Below are positions 8,727-18,089 of a stretch of 64,000 nt of DNA, one piece after another. The notes under the pieces are model-generated. The model made no database searches, had not been told where the DNA came from, and saw only the letters and a list, made by a program, of their open reading frames with translations. The position numbers and the translations under genes are program-made. Position 1 is the stretch's first letter, and each line of letters begins with the position of its first letter. This stretch comes from JBCBRD01 sp039819785 (GTDB lineage: Bacteria; Pseudomonadota; Alphaproteobacteria; Rhizobiales; Hyphomicrobiaceae): assembly GCA_039819785.1 (NCBI GenBank), contig JBCBRH010000018.1:1-64000 (forward strand), written 5' to 3'.

Positions 8727-10151
8727 ATGAACGTTCATAACCGAAATATCAGTGGGCAAGACGCCGTGACACCGGAAAACACTGCATTGGACCGGCCTGT
8801 TTCAAAGGACGACGCACGTCCATCATCCGAATTGGATGCGCGTGTTTCCGCTGATACGGCGTCGTCTGGACGGAGCTGGGGCGGTTTGGTGCTTCTGGCA
8901 GCCCGGTTGCTTGCCAAGCTCGTTCTTCCCATACTTGTGCTGGCTGCTGGTTATGCCGGTTACAATTATTTCATTGCGACGAAGCCTGAGCCGCCTCGAA
9001 AGCCGCAGTTGGAGCGCAGCTTCAGTGTGCGCACGACACCAGTGACGATTGGCCGTGTCCAGCCAACGCTTGAGGTGTTCGGGTCGACGGTATCGGGGCG
9101 TGAAGTCGATATCCGCGCACTTGTTGCCGGCCGGGTGATGGAAACATCCGACAACCTGCGTGAGGGCGGGCTCATCGAGAAGGACACCACACTGCTGACG
9201 ATCGACGCCATGGACTACAAAACAGAGGTGGACCAGACGGCCGCCCAACTGCGCGAGGCAGAGGCCCGTCTTGAAGAATTCAAAGCGTCTTTGGCGGTGT
9301 CCAAGTCGTCTCTCAAGTTTGCCCTGGATCAGCAAGAAATCGCTGCACGGGATGTTGAGCGGGCGAGACCGCTGGTTGCGCGGGGCGTCACATCGGAAAA
9401 GACCGTTGATGACCGGCAGCAGGTTTTGCTTCAGCGGCAACAGGCGGCTGATCAGCTATCCAACGAGATAGCCGTATGGGAAGCGCGGATTGCTCAGCAA
9501 GAAGCTGTTGCGCAGCGTCTGAAGGCTACGATCGCGCGGGCCGAGCAACGGCTGATCGATACGAAATTGCAGTCCCCGTTCGATGCCTATGTGACTGACG
9601 TGTCTGCCCAGACCGGGCGGATGGTCGGCGTCAACGATAAGGTGGCCACGCTGATCGACCGGGACTGGGTCGAGGCGCGGTTTAACCTGACGGATGATCA
9701 GTTCGGACGCATTATCTCGAGTTCTGGGGATCTGGTCGGACGCGAAGTTAAGGTGCTGTGGCGGCTCGGGGATACGACGTTCACATACGATGCGGTGGTC
9801 GAGCGCGTCGGTGCGCGCATTGAGGCTGCAAGCGGTGGCGTTGTGGTCTTCGCGAGGCTGCTTGACCCGCTTAACCCACAACCCATCCGGCCGGGTGCAT
9901 TCGTGACGCTTCAGGTGCCGGATGCGGCGTTTGAAAACGTCGCTGTCCTTCCGAGCACCGCACTGTATGACGGTGACACGGTGTTCGTCGTTGAAGAGGG
10001 GCGGTTGAAATCGCGCAAGGTCAAGGTCGTTGGCGTCGAAGTCAAGAACCTGTTGTTCCGTGGCGAGCTGAAGGATGGAGACAAGGCGGTCACCTCGCGG
10101 ATTTCGACGCCGGGTGATGGCGTGCTTGTGAAAGAGGTTGCCGCGCAATGA
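8727..10151 (+). CDS. RND efflux periplasmic adaptor (membrane fusion protein, HlyD-like)
   Basis: 474 residues. About 50 polar N-terminal residues precede one transmembrane segment (LLAKLVLPILVLAAGYAGYN, about 60-80). Then come the barrel-sandwich lipoyl halves (VAGRVMETSDNLREGGLIEK), a coiled-coil hairpin rich in E, Q and R (about 165-275), and the beta-barrel/membrane-proximal domain (IRPGAFVTLQVPD). The start at 8727 follows AGAGG. Its stop overlaps the permease start by 4 bp (ATGA), so the two are translationally coupled. It should bridge the inner-membrane RND pump to an outer-membrane TolC-type channel; none is encoded here. Confidence 0.92.
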   Translation: MNVHNRNISGQDAVTPENTALDRPVSKDDARPSSELDARVSADTASSGRSWGGLVLLAARLLAKLVLPILVLAAGYAGYNYFIATKPEPPRKPQLERSFSVRTTPVTIGRVQPTLEVFGSTVSGREVDIRALVAGRVMETSDNLREGGLIEKDTTLLTIDAMDYKTEVDQTAAQLREAEARLEEFKASLAVSKSSLKFALDQQEIAARDVERARPLVARGVTSEKTVDDRQQVLLQRQQAADQLSNEIAVWEARIAQQEAVAQRLKATIARAEQRLIDTKLQSPFDAYVTDVSAQTGRMVGVNDKVATLIDRDWVEARFNLTDDQFGRIISSSGDLVGREVKVLWRLGDTTFTYDAVVERVGARIEAASGGVVVFARLLDPLNPQPIRPGAFVTLQVPDAAFENVAVLPSTALYDGDTVFVVEEGRLKSRKVKVVGVEVKNLLFRGELKDGDKAVTSRISTPGDGVLVKEVAAQ

Positions 10152-13100
10152 GCAGCCATGACGACACACTGCGCCCTGTGGATGCCGATGGTTCGGGCAC
10201 GCGAGGTGCCGATGAAGGTATCCGTGGCGAACGGGAACAACCTGCTGCTCGGACAACGTCCCGGATTGCCAAGTTTAACCCGATCCGTGCCGTGAGTGGC
10301 GGTGGCGGGCAAGGTGGTCGGAACGGAGGCCGAGGCACAGGTGGCGGCGGGCGTGGCGGTTCATCTTCCTCCGGCGGTGGCGGCTTGATCGGGCTGTTTG
10401 TCCGGCATCCAACGGCGCCAAACCTTTTGATGGCGATCTTGATCATCGCCGGTCTGTTCGCGCTAACCAAGCTCAACCGGCAGTTTTTTCCGAATTTCGA
10501 ATTGCCGACGATTACCGTCACGGTGCCCTGGCCGGGTGCCAGCGCCGAGGACATTGAGAAAAACATTCTCGATACCATCGAGCCTGAGCTGCGGTTTCTT
10601 GATGATGTCGTCGAGGTTGTCTCGTTGGCACGCGAAGGGTCAGCCGGGATCACGATCGAGTTTGATTCCAGTGCTGATATGGCCAAGGCTCAAAGCGACA
10701 TCGAGCAGGCTGTCAGTCGGGTCACGACGCTGCCTGACGATTCCGAGCGGCCCATCATTTCCCGCGCGGTCATCTTTGATCCCGTTGCCAATATCTCGGT
10801 TTCCGGACCGTTCTCTGAGCAAGTCTTGAAGACCTACGCCAAGCAAGTCCGCGATGGGCTGCTGGCGGCGGGTGTTGCGCGTGTCGAGCTGGAAGGCGCG
10901 CGGGATGAAGAAATATGGATTGAAATTCGCGAAGCCGAGCTGAGGCGGCTTGGTCTGACGATTGAGCAGATTTCGCAGCGCGTGCGGGACAATACCCAGG
11001 ACCTGCCCGCGGGTAAGCTTGAAGGCGATGTTGAGATCCAGCTGAGGTCGAAGGCTGAACGAAAGACGCCTGAGACGATCGGTGAGATCGAGATCGTTTC
11101 GCTGGCGGCTGGCGAAAAGGTGAAGCTGCGCGACATCGCGGATATCCGCACCGAGTTTGAGCGTGAAGGCAAAATCGGCGTGCTTGGTGCGCGAAAGGCG
11201 ATTGAGCTGACGGTGCAGCGATCGTTGACGGGCGATACCCTCGAGACGATGCGGATCATGGAAGACTACCTTGAGGAGGTGCGCCCGACGCTGCCGCCGA
11301 CGCTTGAATTGTCGGTCTACGATGTTCGTGGAAAGTTCGTTGTTCAGCGGCTTGGCATCCTGCTCGACAATGGTTTGCAGGGCCTCGTTCTCGTGCTCGC
11401 GATGCTCTTCATTTTTCTGAATGCGCGCATTGCGTTCTGGGTCGCAGCCGGTATTCCTGTCGCGATCCTGGCTGCCATCGCGGTCATGTTTATGACCGGG
11501 CAAACGATCAACATGATCTCTATGTTTGCGCTGATCATGATGCTTGGCATCATTGTGGACGATGCCATCGTGGTGGGTGAACAAACCGCGACGAACGAAG
11601 AAAACGGGATGCGTGGCGTCGACGCCGCTGAGCAAGGTGCGCAGCGCATGCTGGCGCCGGTTTCGGCTGCCACCTTCACCACCATGGCGGCGTTCATGCC
11701 TCTGCTGCTGATCGGGGACCGGATCGGTGACATCATGGTCGCGATCCCGATGGTGGTTCTGGCTGTTTTGGTGGCCAGCCTTATTGAGTGTTTTTTGATC
11801 CTGCCCGGCCACTTGCGGCACAGTGGTACCGCAGCAGTGCGTCCATCGAGCGGGCCGCGGCGTGCGTTTGATCGCGGGTTCAATCGGTTTAGAGATGGAC
11901 CGTTCAAGGCGATCGTCACTACGAGCTACGCATGGCGCTACACGACGTTTGCCGTGCTTATCGCCAGTTTCATGCTGGCGCTGGGGGCGATTTCTGGTGG
12001 CCGTGTCGGGTTTCAGTTTTTCCCCTCACCTGAGCCTGAATACATCACGGCGTCGGTGGAATTTGGTGCTGGGACGCCGCGCAGTGAACAGATCGAGGCG
12101 ATCCGTGCGATTGAGAAGGCGCTTTATGATCAAGAAGCGCGCTTGATTGCCGAACAGGCCAAAAAGGCTGAGGAAAAGAGCGGTTCGATTGGTGGGTTTT
12201 TCCTTTCCCTGAAGGAAAGCCTGAGCATCATGGGCAGCTCGGAGACGGATGAGCGGTCGCGTCAGGCGGCGCAAGACCGGCTTGTTGAGGCTTCATTTGC
12301 CGTGCTTGGACGCGCTGGCCGTAAGCAGGGTGACAACTTCGGCAACGTTGGCGCGCAGCTCGTTCCGAGCGAGTTTCGTGACGTGCGCACGAAAACGATC
12401 CAACAGGCCTGGCGAAAGGCGCTTCCCCAGCTGCCAAGTGTTGAGCGGGTCGCGATTTCCGGACGGCGGGGTGGGCCTCCTGGACGAGATGTCGATGTGC
12501 GCCTGCAGGATGCTCCGATTGGAGACTTGAAGGCGGCGGCAGAAGAATTGAAGTCGATCCTCACGGCCTTCCCTGGCGTCGGAGGCATCGATGATGATGT
12601 CCCCTATGGCAAGCAAGAATACGTGTTCGAGTTGACGCCTCGGGGCAACGCGCTCGGCTTCACAGGTCAGTCCGTTGGTCAGCAAATCCGAAACGCATTC
12701 GAAGGACGGATCGCGACGCGGTTTGCGCGTGGTGAAGAAGAAATCACGGTGCGCGTGCTGCGGCAGCAGGATTTGCAAGGACGCGCTGATCTTGAGCGGT
12801 TGTACCTGTCGTCACCGACGGGTGAACGGGTTCCTTTGAATGAGATTGTCACGCTGAGCGAACGCAAGACGTTTGCTTTGGTGCAGCGTCGCGATGGCGT
12901 TCGGACCGTGGCCGTGACCGCTGATATCGACAGTGATGTCTCCAGCGTCGGAGAAGTCGTCACGCGGCTGAACACCGAAGTGATGCCGGAGCTCGCCCGC
13001 AAATATAACCTGCGTTACGCGTTCAAGGGACGGGCTGATGAGACGGCCAAGTCATTTGCTGATCTGAAGCTCGGCACGGTGATCGGGTTATCGCTGATTT

Positions 13101-13672
13101 ACATTATCCTTGCCTGGGTCTTCGGGCACTACTTCAAGCCACTGGCGGTCATGCTGATCGTTCCGTTCGGGTTCGTCGGGGCTGTGATCGGCCATTATGT
13201 GACCGGGTACTCACTGACGATCATATCCATGATCGGGCTGCTTGGGTTGTCGGGCATTCTTGTGAACGACAGCATTGTTCTGGTCAGTCGTATTCAAGAG
13301 CGGCTTAAGCGTGGTGAAACACTCGAACAGGCGTCGATCGGCGGTTCGTGTGACCGGTTCCGGGCTGTTTTGTTAACGTCGTTGACGACCATTGGCGGGT
13401 TGACGCCGCTGTTGTTTGAAACCAGTCGACAGGCACAGTTTCTCATTCCGATGGCTGTGACCATGGTGTTCGGCCTTACGGCGGCGACGGTTTTGGTCCT
13501 GATCCTCGTTCCGTCGCTGATGGGGATTGGCGGCGATATTGGCCGGACCGTGCGCGGGGGCTGGCGGTTTGCCTATGGTGACCGGACTTCGCCAACGGTT
13601 GGCGACAAAGCTGGCGGCCGCGTTGGCGGCGGCGCACCATCAGGGTCACCCGCACCGGTTCCAGGTGAGTGA
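10148..13672 (+). CDS. RND efflux permease (AcrB/MexB-like superfamily)
   Basis: 1174 residues, longer than the usual 1030-1050. Typical RND features are TM1 (PTAPNLLMAILIIAGLFAL), PWPGASAEDIEKNI, TM4 with the proton-relay aspartates (MLGIIVDDAIVVGEQ, about 470) and the C-terminal TM bundle (ISMIGLLGLSGILVNDSIVL). Two insertions stand out: a cytoplasmic N-terminus of about 75 residues that is mostly Gly/Ser/Arg (about 50-80), and a charged insert in the second periplasmic loop (about 665-720). It is coupled to the adaptor by ATGA overlap. Substrate unknown; drug, solvent or lipid export are all possible. Confidence 0.92.
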   Translation: MSSHDDTLRPVDADGSGTRGADEGIRGEREQPAARTTSRIAKFNPIRAVSGGGGQGGRNGGRGTGGGGRGGSSSSGGGGLIGLFVRHPTAPNLLMAILIIAGLFALTKLNRQFFPNFELPTITVTVPWPGASAEDIEKNILDTIEPELRFLDDVVEVVSLAREGSAGITIEFDSSADMAKAQSDIEQAVSRVTTLPDDSERPIISRAVIFDPVANISVSGPFSEQVLKTYAKQVRDGLLAAGVARVELEGARDEEIWIEIREAELRRLGLTIEQISQRVRDNTQDLPAGKLEGDVEIQLRSKAERKTPETIGEIEIVSLAAGEKVKLRDIADIRTEFEREGKIGVLGARKAIELTVQRSLTGDTLETMRIMEDYLEEVRPTLPPTLELSVYDVRGKFVVQRLGILLDNGLQGLVLVLAMLFIFLNARIAFWVAAGIPVAILAAIAVMFMTGQTINMISMFALIMMLGIIVDDAIVVGEQTATNEENGMRGVDAAEQGAQRMLAPVSAATFTTMAAFMPLLLIGDRIGDIMVAIPMVVLAVLVASLIECFLILPGHLRHSGTAAVRPSSGPRRAFDRGFNRFRDGPFKAIVTTSYAWRYTTFAVLIASFMLALGAISGGRVGFQFFPSPEPEYITASVEFGAGTPRSEQIEAIRAIEKALYDQEARLIAEQAKKAEEKSGSIGGFFLSLKESLSIMGSSETDERSRQAAQDRLVEASFAVLGRAGRKQGDNFGNVGAQLVPSEFRDVRTKTIQQAWRKALPQLPSVERVAISGRRGGPPGRDVDVRLQDAPIGDLKAAAEELKSILTAFPGVGGIDDDVPYGKQEYVFELTPRGNALGFTGQSVGQQIRNAFEGRIATRFARGEEEITVRVLRQQDLQGRADLERLYLSSPTGERVPLNEIVTLSERKTFALVQRRDGVRTVAVTADIDSDVSSVGEVVTRLNTEVMPELARKYNLRYAFKGRADETAKSFADLKLGTVIGLSLIYIILAWVFGHYFKPLAVMLIVPFGFVGAVIGHYVTGYSLTIISMIGLLGLSGILVNDSIVLVSRIQERLKRGETLEQASIGGSCDRFRAVLLTSLTTIGGLTPLLFETSRQAQFLIPMAVTMVFGLTAATVLVLILVPSLMGIGGDIGRTVRGGWRFAYGDRTSPTVGDKAGGRVGGGAPSGSPAPVPGE

Positions 13673-13700
13673 CGCAGTTGGACTGCTTTAACCTGCTTGG

Positions 13701-14477
13701 TCACGATGTGAGGAAGCGTGCGTAGCGATCTATCACCGTGCGCTGGAGACGCGCAGCGTAGTCGGTGAACAGCGCGTGCGTTGGTTCGATGCGACCGTAT
13801 GCGGCTTCACACTCATCGTCCAACGGCACGTAGACGATCGGCGTTGCAACCGGGGTGAGATGCGCACCCGGGCCGGCCTGCAAGGTTGTCAAAATCCCGT
13901 GCATCTCGCCTGAGATCGTTGGCCGCGACAGAACCACCATCCGGTATTGGCCATGGCGGTTTGTGATCAGATAGGTGTGACCCGATTGGTGTGGGATCGA
14001 CACGTGCCCCCATTGTGTGAATGCGCTGTCGATGCGGTCCGCCTCACGGAATATGAGTTGTGAGGTCTCGTCATCCCAGGCGATGGCCGTGCGGTATGCG
14101 TAGACGGCGTCGGTTTCGCTGAATGAAGGGCGTAGCGTCAGGTAGCTGCCTTCGATCCAGCTGACGGCGGGGCGCGCGTACGACCCAAGCGTTTCGGGTG
14201 CCAGTCCCAATGCAAGAGACCCGGCGCCGTTGGTGTCGTCCATGGCCACCTGACTTTCGCGCAAGGGAACGGATAACGCCTCCTCCAGTCTGATCAAGGT
14301 CGCCATCGTAAATGGCCGCTTGCCGGACAACGCCTTTTCGAGGGTTGATAGGCTGATCTTCGCATCGGCGGCGAGTTGCTGACGTGTAATCCGACGGCGG
14401 GCTAGTTCCTCGCGAACCCTAAGCGCTGCGCGTCCGTTGGCATCTTCGCTCAGGTGCTGTTCGTGTCGCTCGCCCAT
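13701..14477 (-). CDS. XRE-family transcriptional regulator with C-terminal sensor-like domain
   Basis: 258 residues. The N-terminal HTH_3 (about 18-72) reads ARRRITRQQLAADAKIS then LSTLEKALSGKRPFT, a Cro/CI helix-turn-helix. The remaining 180 residues form a beta-rich domain (SYLTLRPSF, HTYLITNRHGQYRMVVLS, GILTTLQAG) probably used for ligand sensing; I do not recognise it as a named family. GGAAGACCGAACA precedes the ATG. The gene is divergent from the sortase-target operon across 315 bp and convergent with the RND permease, so it may control the sortase pair, itself, or both. Confidence 0.85.
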   Translation of the reverse strand: MGERHEQHLSEDANGRAALRVREELARRRITRQQLAADAKISLSTLEKALSGKRPFTMATLIRLEEALSVPLRESQVAMDDTNGAGSLALGLAPETLGSYARPAVSWIEGSYLTLRPSFSETDAVYAYRTAIAWDDETSQLIFREADRIDSAFTQWGHVSIPHQSGHTYLITNRHGQYRMVVLSRPTISGEMHGILTTLQAGPGAHLTPVATPIVYVPLDDECEAAYGRIEPTHALFTDYAARLQRTVIDRYARFLTS

Positions 14478-14792
14478 TGTTCGGTCTTCCGTTTCGTTTC
14501 GGTCGTCTTTTCTAACAGGCTGCCCAGGTTCTCTGCCGCTATCGGCATCAGCGTGCGCGTTTTGCGCAGCCTGGGCTCAACTTCGGCTCAATCCGGCCAA
14601 CCCGTATCCACGGGTGCGCACATGTGCGGACAAAAACGCCATTGGCGTGGCCGCTTGCACGTCTTGCTGCGGATGATGGCTGATTTTCGTCGACCAATAC
14701 GCTCGACCGCTCTGTTTTTTCAGCAAAAAACTTAACGCACATCAAAAGCGATGTCTGGTGTGTGGCCGGGTCTTTTATGGAGTGAGCTGATT
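14478..14792. other. Intergenic region between XRE regulator and sortase-target operon
   Basis: 315 bp (278 bp if the upstream in-frame ATG at 14751 is used). The promoters of both divergent genes must lie here. An AT-rich stretch at 14713-14735 is the most promoter-like part. I found no clear palindromic operator. Confidence 0.35.
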
Positions 14793-17309
14793 ATGTTGCA
14801 CGGATTTATGCATGTTTGCGCTTTAGATGAGCGCCTCCGACAGGTGGCAGTTCCAGCGGTCCTGCAAGCTGGTGTCTGGTTTTTCCGCGCGTGTGTGGTG
14901 TTGTTGATTGTCGTTTCGCCGTTGCTTGGGATGGTGCAGGCCGGCCAAGCGTTAGCGTCTCCTGGCGGGAAGGTGATGCAGCCCAACGAGGCGCGGATGG
15001 GGACACTGTTGTTTCGCGCCGAGGCACCGGGTCAATTCATTGAAGCGCCGCGACTTGGGTCGGATATCGATATCTCGGTCAGTGGGCCAACTGCGCGTGG
15101 ACGTATCACACAGCATTTCACCAACCCGACGGATGGGTGGGTTGAAGCCATTTATGTGATGCCGCTGCCGGAAGATTCCGCCGTGGATACGTTGCGCATG
15201 GTGATCGGCGACAAGGCCATTATCGGCGACATCAAGGAGCGCAAGGAAGCTCGCCTGATCTATGAAGCAGCCAAGGCGCGCGGGCAGAAGGCTGCCCTGT
15301 TAACGCAGGAGCGGCCCAACATCTTTACGCACGAGGTCGCCAACATCGGACCGGGTGAGACGATTGTCGTGCAAGTTGAATGGCAGCAGACCATTCCGTT
15401 TGATGCGAAGGGTTTTGCTTTGCGGATGCCCTTGGTTGTTGCCCCGAGGTTCAATCCCAAGCCGATTGTTCAGACGGTGGATTTTGATGCGCCGGGCGCT
15501 GGCGGGGGTTGGGGGCAGGTCATTGACCCGGTGCCGGATCGGGCGCGGATTTCACCTCCTGTTCTTGATCCAGCCGAAAACCCTTCGGTTAATCCCGTGA
15601 CGCTTACGGTTCGGCTGTCGGCGGGCTTTGAGATCGGTGCGCTTGAGAGCCACCATCATGAGGTTGACGTGGACACGAGCGATCCACAGAGCCGTGTGGT
15701 CCGGTTGAAGGCTGGTGCCGAACCAGCGGATCGCGACTTCGAATTGACGTGGGGACCTAAGACGTCCGCGCTGCCGTCCGTCGGGCTCTTTCGTGAAACG
15801 GTCGATGGCAAGGACTACGTTTTGGCATTCGTTACGCCACCTGTTGTTGCGGGTGGTAAAGCCGGGATTGCTTCCAAAGATGAAGAGGCGGTCTCACCGC
15901 GAAAGCCGCGAGAAGTCATTTTTGTGATCGACAATTCCGGTTCCATGGGTGGAGCCTCAATCCGACAAGCGCGGAAAAGTTTGTTGTTCGGGTTGAAGCG
16001 ACTGAAGCCGGGTGACCGGTTCAACGTGATCCGCTTTGATAACACGGTGGATCAGGTGTTTGCCCAGCCTGTGCTGGCGACGACGGCGCATGTGACGCGT
16101 GCCATGGCATACGTTCGCGCGATTGCAGCGTCGGGTGGGACCATGATGGTGCCGCCGATGGAGATGGCTCTTCGTGATCACGGTACCGCGCCGGCTGGTG
16201 CTGTCCGTCAGATTGTTTTCCTCACCGATGGCGCGATTGGCAATGAGGCGCAGTTGATGGACATGGTGGCATCAAAGCGCGGCCGGTCCCGTGTTTTCAT
16301 GGTCGGAATTGGTTCAGCGCCGAACTCCTACCTGATGAGCCGGATTGCAGAACTTGGTCGTGGGACATTCCTGCATATTGGTTCGACGGATCAGGTTCAG
16401 GCGCGGATGACGGCCCTTTTCGAGAAGCTTGAAAGCCCGGCGGTGACACAACTGAAGCTCGCCTTTGACGGAGTGTCCGCGGATGTTACGCCGTCCATGC
16501 TGCCAGACCTTTATCGTGGTGAACCATTGGGTGTTGCAGCTCAGGTTTCGGGTACTGTTGGGACCGTTAAGCTGACCGGACTGATTGGTGAGCAACCTTG
16601 GATAGTTGATCTTCCGCTCGACAAGGCTGTGGCGTCGGTTGGGATTTCAAAGCTGTGGGCGCGGCGGAAAATTCGCGATGCCGAGATTGCTGCCCGGATC
16701 GGTAAGCTGTCGCGCGAGGTATCGGATCGTGAGATTCTTGATCTGGCGTTGACGCATGGATTGATGAGCCGGCTGACAAGCCTGGTGGCCGTTGAGAAAG
16801 AGATCAGCCGGCCAGACGATCAGCCTTTAACGCGTGCTGAAATCCCATTGAACCTGCCAAAGGGCTGGGACTTTGAGAAGGTGTTCGGGCCAAGGGATGG
16901 CAAGCCGCTTCAACGGGCTGATGGGGAAGGCTCCGGTTCTGAGAAAAAGGCGTTTTTGCCTTTTGATGCGGACCGTTTGGGTCAACCGGATGCCTTGTTG
17001 GCCGGACGTGGTGCGGCCGGAGTTGGTGCGTCCGGCGCTGCTCCGCAGATGACGCTTAGTATGTTTGCCGGTGTTGCGAAACTAAACGCGCCGATGAGTG
17101 CCCACGTGGCCAGTCTTCGAACACAGTCACGTTCGGTCGTTCTGCCGCAAACGTCGACGGATGCCGAGGTTCGTATCTGGATCGGGCTGTTCCTGGTGAT
17201 GCTGTCGGGTGCTTTCTGGATGTGGTCTGCCAATTTCTGGGGTGCTGGGTGGGGAGCTTCCGTTCGGCGGCCCCACGCCGGGCAGACGCCGCTGCGTACG
17301 CGAGGCTGA
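14793..17309 (+). CDS. Sortase-anchored VIT/vWA surface protein (marine proteobacterial sortase target)
   Basis: 838 residues. Order: signal anchor with a hydrophobic core (ACVVLLIVVSPLLGMVQAG), VIT domain (about 65-185; DGWVEAIYVMPLPEDSAVD), and a von Willebrand A domain with a complete MIDAS (VIFVIDNSGSMGG, DxSxS; SGGTMM; VFLTDGAIG), about 370-540. Near the C-terminus is a sorting signal: LPQTS (17142-17156), a hydrophobic helix (WIGLFLVMLSGAFWMW) and an Arg-containing tail. This matches the family of dedicated GN-sortase targets. The start at 14793 has GGAG 10 bases upstream; an ATG at 14751 is the alternative. The sortase gene starts 1 bp after the stop. Confidence 0.93.
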   Translation: MLHGFMHVCALDERLRQVAVPAVLQAGVWFFRACVVLLIVVSPLLGMVQAGQALASPGGKVMQPNEARMGTLLFRAEAPGQFIEAPRLGSDIDISVSGPTARGRITQHFTNPTDGWVEAIYVMPLPEDSAVDTLRMVIGDKAIIGDIKERKEARLIYEAAKARGQKAALLTQERPNIFTHEVANIGPGETIVVQVEWQQTIPFDAKGFALRMPLVVAPRFNPKPIVQTVDFDAPGAGGGWGQVIDPVPDRARISPPVLDPAENPSVNPVTLTVRLSAGFEIGALESHHHEVDVDTSDPQSRVVRLKAGAEPADRDFELTWGPKTSALPSVGLFRETVDGKDYVLAFVTPPVVAGGKAGIASKDEEAVSPRKPREVIFVIDNSGSMGGASIRQARKSLLFGLKRLKPGDRFNVIRFDNTVDQVFAQPVLATTAHVTRAMAYVRAIAASGGTMMVPPMEMALRDHGTAPAGAVRQIVFLTDGAIGNEAQLMDMVASKRGRSRVFMVGIGSAPNSYLMSRIAELGRGTFLHIGSTDQVQARMTALFEKLESPAVTQLKLAFDGVSADVTPSMLPDLYRGEPLGVAAQVSGTVGTVKLTGLIGEQPWIVDLPLDKAVASVGISKLWARRKIRDAEIAARIGKLSREVSDREILDLALTHGLMSRLTSLVAVEKEISRPDDQPLTRAEIPLNLPKGWDFEKVFGPRDGKPLQRADGEGSGSEKKAFLPFDADRLGQPDALLAGRGAAGVGASGAAPQMTLSMFAGVAKLNAPMSAHVASLRTQSRSVVLPQTSTDAEVRIWIGLFLVMLSGAFWMWSANFWGAGWGASVRRPHAGQTPLRTRG

Positions 17310-17310
17310 T

Positions 17311-18033
17311 ATGCCGTTACCGGACACGCCCTTGATGTCCGACCCCGCAACACTCAAGGGCGTTGGGCGCAAGCTGACTGAAATGCCCGGGCAGCCAAAG
17401 CGGCGGTTCGCTGCCGCATTGCCCGGCGCAACGTGGTCAATGGTTTGCGCTCCTTGGCGGCGATCGTGGTTTTCCCCGCGTCGCGCGATCGCCGCCATTC
17501 TTCTTCTCACCGGCCTTATTGCGTTTGGTCAGGGCGTCTTCATTTTTGCAAAGGCGTCCCTTGCGCAAATCCTATTGGAACGCGCGTTTGAGCAAACGCT
17601 GTCGACGGGCAAGCCGGTCAAGCCGTGGTCGTGGGCCGATACATGGCCGGTTGCGCGGGTTCGCGTTGCACGGCTCCATGCGGAGGCAATTGCGCTTAAT
17701 GGAGCCAGTGGCCAGGCGCTCGCATTTGGGCCGGGGCATCTGCCAAACACGCCGGAGCCGGGTGAACCGGGCATGGCGGTTTATGCGGCGCACCGCGATA
17801 CCCACTTTGCGTTTCTGCGAGATGTGGTCGTCGGCGATATCATTCGGGTACAGAGGCAGGACGGACAATCTTTTACATTCGTTGTTCGTGAGACCCGTGT
17901 GGCGCCGTTCGATGCAGCTCATCTTGCGCCTGACCGTCCCGGTGTCTGGATTGCGTTGACGACCTGCTGGCCGTTCGATGCGCAATTCCACGGTCCGGAG
18001 CGGTTCATCGTTGAGGCTGAGTTGTTGGGTTAA
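17311..18033 (+). CDS. Class GN sortase (dedicated transpeptidase)
   Basis: 240 residues. One N-terminal transmembrane helix (AIAAILLLTGLIAFGQGVFI) precedes the sortase barrel. The catalytic triad is visible: His161 in YAAHRDTHF, Cys219 in ALTTCWPF and Arg231 in GPERFIV. Sortases cut LPxT(G/S/A)-like motifs and transfer the product to an amine acceptor; the partner is the LPQTS protein encoded immediately upstream. The start at 17311 follows GAGG and lies right after the target stop. In a Gram-negative cell the acceptor is unknown. Family and pairing are firm. Confidence 0.94.
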   Translation: MPLPDTPLMSDPATLKGVGRKLTEMPGQPKRRFAAALPGATWSMVCAPWRRSWFSPRRAIAAILLLTGLIAFGQGVFIFAKASLAQILLERAFEQTLSTGKPVKPWSWADTWPVARVRVARLHAEAIALNGASGQALAFGPGHLPNTPEPGEPGMAVYAAHRDTHFAFLRDVVVGDIIRVQRQDGQSFTFVVRETRVAPFDAAHLAPDRPGVWIALTTCWPFDAQFHGPERFIVEAELLG

Positions 18034-18058
18034 TGCGTGTTGGGCGTCATTCGAGGTC

Positions 18059-18089
18059 AGGGCATTAAGGTGAGGCGAGGGCATTAAGG
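18059..18089. repeat. 12-bp direct repeat between convergent genes
   Basis: AGGGCATTAAGG occurs at 18059-18070 and again at 18078-18089 (period 19 bp). The second copy covers the stop of the leftward TctC-like gene. It may be a duplication at the 3' end; no function is evident. Confidence 0.5.
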
